A stretch of DNA of 18,587 bases from Candidatus Aerophobota bacterium. Its GTDB lineage: Bacteria > Aerophobota > Aerophobia > Aerophobales > B3-G15. The first letter of the stretch is position 1. Each line of letters starts with the position of its first letter. Position numbers and translations under genes: made by a program. A model generated the notes under the pieces. That model saw only the letters and a program-made list of their open reading frames with translations, ran no database searches and was not told the DNA's origin. Positions 14,492-18,587 of the stretch are shown one piece after another. Where the stretch lies: NCBI GenBank assembly GCA_030607715.1, contig JAUWJM010000014.1, positions 1 to 18,587 on the forward strand, in the 5' to 3' direction.

Positions 14492-15480
14492 TTTTACTTT
14501 GGACAAAATTTTTTATTTGTGCAGGGGGCATTTTATTTACTGGATACAACTTAGCTAAATCTGGAGATATTTTAGCTGAGAAGCTCGGGCTTAGTAAGGG
14601 TCTGGTCGGCTTTGTTTTCCTGTCTATGGCCACTGCTTTTCCTGAGCTTATCACCAGCATTAGCGCCATAACCATAGTTAAGTCTCCAGATTTAGCGGCA
14701 GGTAATGCCCTGGGATCAGTATATTTAAACTTAATGATAATTGCTCTTTTAGATATCGTTCAAGGAAAGGGGCCAATACTATTGGAAGTGAAACAAGATA
14801 ATATCCTCTATGGAGGATTAGTTCTCATTTCTCTGGGAGTAATTTCTCTGTCTATTATTTTAAGATCTGTGTTTGGTATCCATTTAGGAATAGGTAATCT
14901 GGGGATAGATAGTTTGATTCTTTTAATTATTTATTTTTTGGGATTATGGACAATTTTCAAATTTGAGAAAAAAAATAAAAAAGAACCTAACCCTGCCTAT
15001 AAAAAAATTTCTTTAAAGTCCACTCTTTTTAGATTTTCTCTGTCTTTTGTAGCTATTGTCTTTTTAGGAATATGGCTGGCCGGTTTGGGAAAAGAGATAA
15101 CTAAAGTAATGCTCTGGAGTGAAACTTTAGTAGGAACAATCTTTCTTGCCTTAACTACCTCCCTTCCTGAACTTGCTGTATCTCTTACTGCTTTCAAATT
15201 TGCCGTGGATATGGCTATCGGTAATATTCTTGGTGCTAATTTTCTTGATATTGCTATCCTTCCTATTTGTGATATATTCTTTTTAAGGGGACAGCTCTTA
15301 TCCTATATATCAATAGCTAACCTGATTACCACTTCCTTAGCTATAATTCTAACCAGTATAGTTATAGTATCTCTTATGTATAGATCCCGCAAATCCTTCC
15401 TGGGAATGGGCTGGGAGGTGATTGCTATGCTTACCACTTTTGGGGTAGGCACCTACTTATTAGTTGCAGTTGCTAAGTAA
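14488..15480 (+). CDS. CaCA-family sodium/calcium (cation) exchanger-like protein
   Basis: Polytopic inner-membrane protein of 330 residues with about ten hydrophobic helices and a charged central loop (159-178, KFEKKNKKEPNPAYKK). Two inverted-topology alpha repeats are recognisable: ATAFPELITSISA to GNALGSVYLNL (48-82), and LTTSLPELAVSLTA to GNILGANFLDI (222-255). The ion-coordinating Glu53 and Glu228 are retained. The canonical GSNxxN of the first repeat reads GSVYLN, with Val78 in place of Asn. In the second it reads GANFLD. The transported ion may therefore differ from Na+/Ca2+ and cannot be assigned. It starts with TTG overlapping the pyrD stop as TTGA, with GGAGAG 6-7 bases upstream. 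The next gene converges after 15 bases, with no terminator hairpin seen. Confidence 0.85.
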   Translation: MILLWTKFFICAGGILFTGYNLAKSGDILAEKLGLSKGLVGFVFLSMATAFPELITSISAITIVKSPDLAAGNALGSVYLNLMIIALLDIVQGKGPILLEVKQDNILYGGLVLISLGVISLSIILRSVFGIHLGIGNLGIDSLILLIIYFLGLWTIFKFEKKNKKEPNPAYKKISLKSTLFRFSLSFVAIVFLGIWLAGLGKEITKVMLWSETLVGTIFLALTTSLPELAVSLTAFKFAVDMAIGNILGANFLDIAILPICDIFFLRGQLLSYISIANLITTSLAIILTSIVIVSLMYRSRKSFLGMGWEVIAMLTTFGVGTYLLVAVAK

Positions 15481-15495
15481 TTTTTACAAGGCTTA

Positions 15496-16533
15496 TCAAG
15501 GAATAATAGCCACCTTTAATCCTCTTTTACTTTCAGCTATATTTATACCTTCTAAAAAATTAACTAAACTTAACCTATGAGTTATATATTTACTGCTCCT
15601 TATCTTTTTAGAGGCAATTAGTTGCAGGGCTAACTGGCAATGGCGAGAAGAGCAACCGTGAGTTCCCACTACAGAACATTCTTTATAATGGATTAAATTA
15701 TTGTTGAGACTAACAAAAGGATTATCCTTGGGCAATCCTCCAAAAAAATTAACACTACCCCGTTTGGCTACCATCTCTATGGCTTGTTTTTGAGCCTCTG
15801 CTGAAGGGCAAGCTACAATTACTACATCTGCCCCTCTTCCCTTTGTTTCCTCCTTCACCCTTTGAATAACATCCTCTTTTAAGGGGCTAATGTATACATC
15901 TGCCCCGGTAAATTTAGCTTTATTTAAACGTTCTATAGATCTTTGCACTAATATTATTTTTTCTGCTCCAGCATCTTTGCATATCTCTACATTAAGACAG
16001 CCTGTAGGTCCTGCTCCAATAACTACTACTGTATCCCCTAACTTAATCTTAGAGAGTTCACAGGCATTTATAGCACAACCTATGGGATCAATAAGAGCGG
16101 CTTCTTCAAAGGAAACATTACCAGGAATAATATTTACACAGTCTTGCTGAATAGCTAAATTTGGAATTAAAACATATTCTGCAAAACCACCATTAGAGTG
16201 AATCCCTATAATCCGAAGGTTATCACAGGCTGTCTGCATTCCTCTTGTGCAATAATAACATTCCCCGCAAGAAATATTGGGAGCTAAAGCGATTTTATCT
16301 CCCTCTTTATAACCCCTTACATTCTTTCCAATCTCAGCAATAACTCCGGCTAATTCGTGCCCTAAAATAAGAGGAAATTTAATTGAAGAATATCCATATC
16401 TGTATATCTTCACATCAGTGCTACAGATATTACAAGCTTTCACCTCTATAATTATAGAATCTTCAAAGCAAACAGGTTTTTTTACCTCTTCAATTTTTAT
16501 TTTTCCTATATCTTTTAAAACAGCTGCTCTCAT
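15496..16533 (-). CDS. Zinc-dependent medium-chain dehydrogenase (iditol/sorbitol dehydrogenase-like)
   Basis: Cytoplasmic NAD(P)-dependent polyol or sugar-alcohol dehydrogenase of the MDR superfamily, 345 residues. The catalytic zinc site uses Cys37 (NICSTD) and His59-Glu60 (LGHELAG), with a DP element near residue 149. The structural zinc lobe is Cys89, Cys92, Cys95 and Cys103. The Rossmann motif VVVIGAGPTG lies at about 168-177. Overall similarity suggests the L-iditol/sorbitol 2-dehydrogenase-like branch. Lactate- or threonine-type substrates are possible alternatives, and specificity cannot be read from motifs. It lies downstream of a second dehydrogenase (45-base gap) and a Gfo/Idh/MocA gene, consistent with a sugar or polyol operon. 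A weak GAGAG precedes the ATG. Confidence 0.87.
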   Translation of the reverse strand: MRAAVLKDIGKIKIEEVKKPVCFEDSIIIEVKACNICSTDVKIYRYGYSSIKFPLILGHELAGVIAEIGKNVRGYKEGDKIALAPNISCGECYYCTRGMQTACDNLRIIGIHSNGGFAEYVLIPNLAIQQDCVNIIPGNVSFEEAALIDPIGCAINACELSKIKLGDTVVVIGAGPTGCLNVEICKDAGAEKIILVQRSIERLNKAKFTGADVYISPLKEDVIQRVKEETKGRGADVVIVACPSAEAQKQAIEMVAKRGSVNFFGGLPKDNPFVSLNNNLIHYKECSVVGTHGCSSRHCQLALQLIASKKIRSSKYITHRLSLVNFLEGINIAESKRGLKVAIIP

Positions 16534-16578
16534 TAAAAACTCTCTTAAAAAAATATTTTCAAAAGAACGCAGAGATAT

Positions 16579-17619
16579 TTAAAATAGGAAAATCACTTTA
16601 TTGAACTTTTCTCTGTGGGAACTAATAGATTTAAAAGCCTCTCCTATCTGTTCAATTCCAAACCGATGAGATATAAGAGGTTTAACCTTAATCTTGCCTT
16701 CAGCTATAAAATTAAGGGCTGTCTTCCAGCTATTAAAAGGCGGGAAAGGCTCCCAATCTGTATCATAAACTCCATATAAATTAAGCTCATGATGAAGAAT
16801 AGTATAATAAACTTTTTTCGGAATAACTACATCTTTCCCTATAAGACCTAAAAGAGAGATCCGTCCTCTTTTACGAGCTAAATATATACTTTCCTTAAGA
16901 GTTGTCACAGATCCAGCGCTTTCTATAATAAGGTCTGCTCCCTCTTTATTCTCTTCTATGATTATCCTGACTGGATCTTTCTCTTTTGCATTTACACACC
17001 TGAATTTTCCCACCTTTTGAGCTATATGGAGCTTCTCCTGAATTATATCCACCACATAAACTGCCCGTGCTCCTAAAATATTGGCAAACTGAGCGCACAG
17101 ACACCCAATAGGACCACATCCCATAACTACCACCAGGTCACCTGGCTCTATTCCTCCTCTTTTAATAGTATGCAGGGCAACAGCAGCCGGCTCCAATAAA
17201 GAGGCTGATTCATAATCAATGTTATCAGGAAGTTTAAGTAAATTCTGAGGAGGAACTTTAATAAATTCTGCAAAACAACCATCTACCCGTGTCCCCATTC
17301 TAATAAAATTATTACAAAGAGAATATTTACCTACCTGGCAAAGAGAACATCTATAACAGGGACGCACAGGAATAACAGCTACTCTATCTCCTCTTTTTAT
17401 CCCCAACACACTGGAACCAGTTTTTACCACCTCCCCGGCACATTCATGTCCCAAAATTTTAAAATTATAGGGCGACACACCCCTCTCATAACGGGGAATA
17501 TCTGAACCACAAATTCCTACTGCTTTAACAGCAATTATTACTTCTTCTTTAGATATTTCAGGGGGAGGGACAGATTCACATCGTATATCTTTTGGTCCGT
17601 AAAGAATACCTGCTTTCAT
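16579..17619 (-). CDS. Zinc-dependent sugar dehydrogenase (GatD-like)
   Basis: MDR-family zinc enzyme of 346 residues, similar in layout to galactitol-1-phosphate 5-dehydrogenase (GatD). The catalytic site is Cys37 (GICGSDIPRYE) and His58-Glu59 (LGHECAG). The structural zinc Cys residues are 88, 91, 94 and 102 in IPVRPCYRCSLCQVGKYSLC. The cofactor-binding VVVMGCGPIG lies at about 168-177, with an acidic VVDI after the second strand that favours NAD+. The GSD-P pairing and the PC-C--C spacing resemble GatD, but the phosphate-binding residues cannot be verified here. AAAGGA lies only 2-3 bases before the ATG, a tight spacing. It is separated from the Gfo/Idh/MocA gene by 98 bases, so it may have its own control. 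Confidence 0.87.
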   Translation of the reverse strand: MKAGILYGPKDIRCESVPPPEISKEEVIIAVKAVGICGSDIPRYERGVSPYNFKILGHECAGEVVKTGSSVLGIKRGDRVAVIPVRPCYRCSLCQVGKYSLCNNFIRMGTRVDGCFAEFIKVPPQNLLKLPDNIDYESASLLEPAAVALHTIKRGGIEPGDLVVVMGCGPIGCLCAQFANILGARAVYVVDIIQEKLHIAQKVGKFRCVNAKEKDPVRIIIEENKEGADLIIESAGSVTTLKESIYLARKRGRISLLGLIGKDVVIPKKVYYTILHHELNLYGVYDTDWEPFPPFNSWKTALNFIAEGKIKVKPLISHRFGIEQIGEAFKSISSHREKFNKVIFLF

Positions 17620-17641
17620 TATCCTTTGTCCATTATTTATT

Positions 17642-17667
17642 ACTACTCAGCCACTAAGACATCAAGA
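17642..17667 (-). repeat. Inverted copy of the word found at 8743-8768
   Basis: Read on the minus strand, TCTTGATGTCTTAGTGGCTG and the next six bases match the plus-strand word at 8743-8768 in 20 of 26 positions. Five of the six differences are transitions. It lies in the 98-base gap ahead of the GatD-like gene. Confidence 0.5.
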
Positions 17668-17717
17668 TTATGTAATAATTCTTGTAACAGTTCAGCCTGT
17701 CCAATCATACCAGATAT

Positions 17718-18587
17718 CTATATTTTAATCCATCCCTTATCTTCAGCAGATTTACTTAAAGCATCTAAAATCTCCTGACACTTTACCCCGTCTACAAAGC
17801 TTGGAGTGGGCATCTTATTATTAGCAATACTTTCCATCAAATCATATACCTGATGAACCATAGCATGTTCCCATCCAATAACATGTCCTGGTGGCCACCA
17901 GGCCTTAAGATAAGGATGAGTTTTTTCAGTAACCAGAATAGTTTTAAATCCCTGAGTATAATCCTTATCTTCACAAGAAAAAAACTGAAGTTCATTTATT
18001 CTCTCAAGATCAAAAAAGAGACTTCCCTTACTTCCATTAATCTCTATACGCCCGCAGTTTTTACGTCCTGAAGCAAATCTGGTTACCTCAAAGGAACCCA
18101 GAGCTCCATTTTTAAATTTAGCCATAGCAATACCAGCATCATCTACCGTTACCTTTCCCATTTTCTTCCCTGCCTCGGCTGTTAAGCCAGTAACGGAAAC
18201 AGGTTCTGGCCTTTCCTTAATAAAAGTTTCTGTAGCACAAGTAACGCTATCAAACTCACCTATTAAAAACCTTGCCAGATCAACAATATGAGCTCCCAAA
18301 TCCCCTAAGACGCCTGAGCCAGCTAACTCTTTTCTTAATCGCCAGACCAGGGGAAAATTAGGATCTACAATCCAGTCTTGAAGATACATTGCTCTAAAAT
18401 GGTAAATTTTACCCAAGGCTCCCTCATCAATAAGCCTCTTAGCTAAGACAAGGGCAGGAACTCTTCTATAGTTAAATCCTACCATATGTTTTATTCCTGC
18501 CTCCTCAGCCGCCATCAGCATCTGTTTAGCTTCATTTAAATTCATAGCCCTTGTTTTTTCACAGAGGATATGTTTGCCCTTCTTTGC
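17718..18587 (-). CDS. Gfo/Idh/MocA-family oxidoreductase, 5' part beyond the window
   Basis: NAD(P)-dependent sugar or inositol dehydrogenase of the Gfo/Idh/MocA family. The reading frame stays open to the window edge, so the ATG at 18545 is internal. The bases before it encode AKKGKHILCEKTRAM, the conserved stretch around the catalytic Lys after the Rossmann fold. In most relatives this reads CEKP; here Pro is Thr. About 290 residues are visible. They include EAGIKHMVGFNYRRVPA, a GDLGAHIVDLARFLIGEF block containing the usual Asp/His pair, and the C-terminal substrate domain (GSFEVTRFASG to PTPSFVDGVKCQEILDAL). The N-terminal nucleotide-binding GxGxxG lies outside. The two dehydrogenases downstream support a role in sugar or polyol oxidation; the substrate is unknown. 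Confidence 0.9.
   Translation of the reverse strand, partial: AKKGKHILCEKTRAMNLNEAKQMLMAAEEAGIKHMVGFNYRRVPALVLAKRLIDEGALGKIYHFRAMYLQDWIVDPNFPLVWRLRKELAGSGVLGDLGAHIVDLARFLIGEFDSVTCATETFIKERPEPVSVTGLTAEAGKKMGKVTVDDAGIAMAKFKNGALGSFEVTRFASGRKNCGRIEINGSKGSLFFDLERINELQFFSCEDKDYTQGFKTILVTEKTHPYLKAWWPPGHVIGWEHAMVHQVYDLMESIANNKMPTPSFVDGVKCQEILDALSKSAEDKGWIKI

Noticed and set aside
15481..15495. Bidirectional terminator between the convergent exchanger and dehydrogenase genes.
   Set aside because: Only 15 bases separate the stops and no self-complementary stem is visible.
18543..18545. ATG 18545 as the start of the Gfo/Idh/MocA gene.
   Set aside because: The frame continues upstream to the window edge with the conserved GKHILCEK stretch, so this Met is internal.

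Overview
This is an AT-rich, gene-dense bacterial chromosome segment. The organism has an outer membrane with lipid A, shown by LpxD, a fused LpxC-FabZ and Skp/OmpH. It is probably anaerobic, because a 2-oxoacid:ferredoxin oxidoreductase subunit is present. The LpxC-FabZ fusion is best known from Bacteroidota, but the rest of the gene order does not look typical of that group. An uncultured Gram-negative phylum is my inference and cannot be settled from this window. Several genes appear to start with TTG, each behind a well placed Shine-Dalgarno sequence (SD). No stretch above 300 bases lacks a gene; the longest gap (8575-8793, 219 bases) is a divergent promoter region. I see no tRNA, rRNA, CRISPR, insertion sequence or prophage.

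Left arm (1-8574, minus strand). One long operon-like run is read from a near-consensus promoter at 8649-8621: phoH, a shortened PgpH/YqfF-type HD phosphohydrolase, ybeY, skp/ompH, lpxD, lpxC-fabZ, uppS, cdsA, rseP, and the first 74 codons of a VorB/KorA-like ferredoxin oxidoreductase subunit. It combines RNA maturation and nucleotide signalling with lipid A, undecaprenyl and phospholipid synthesis and a site-2 protease. The dxr gene often found between cdsA and rseP is missing. A block of short-period repeats lies exactly there.

Middle (8668-11535, plus strand). This is an envelope-stress module: a Spy/CpxP-like periplasmic protein, an ECF sigma factor, a membrane zinc-binding anti-sigma factor and a MucB/RseB-like sensor. 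The Spy-like gene is preceded by GAACTT-N16-TCTAA, close to the enterobacterial sigma-E consensus. With RseP, Skp and LpxD in the neighbouring operon, the window holds most parts of a sigma-E circuit. No DegS-like protease is present.

Right-middle (11660-15480, plus strand). A perfect TTGACA-N17-TATAAT promoter drives pyrK, a TGS-domain GTPase, pyrD (class 1B) and a CaCA-type cation exchanger.

Right end (15496-18587, minus strand). Two zinc-dependent polyol/sugar dehydrogenases and the C-terminal part of a Gfo/Idh/MocA oxidoreductase suggest sugar or polyol catabolism. Their promoter lies outside the window.

A recurring oddity is a set of short imperfect tandem repeats (7-, 8-, 9- and 10-base periods) placed at gene boundaries. 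Some supply the stop codon of the gene before, and others occupy the leader of the gene after.
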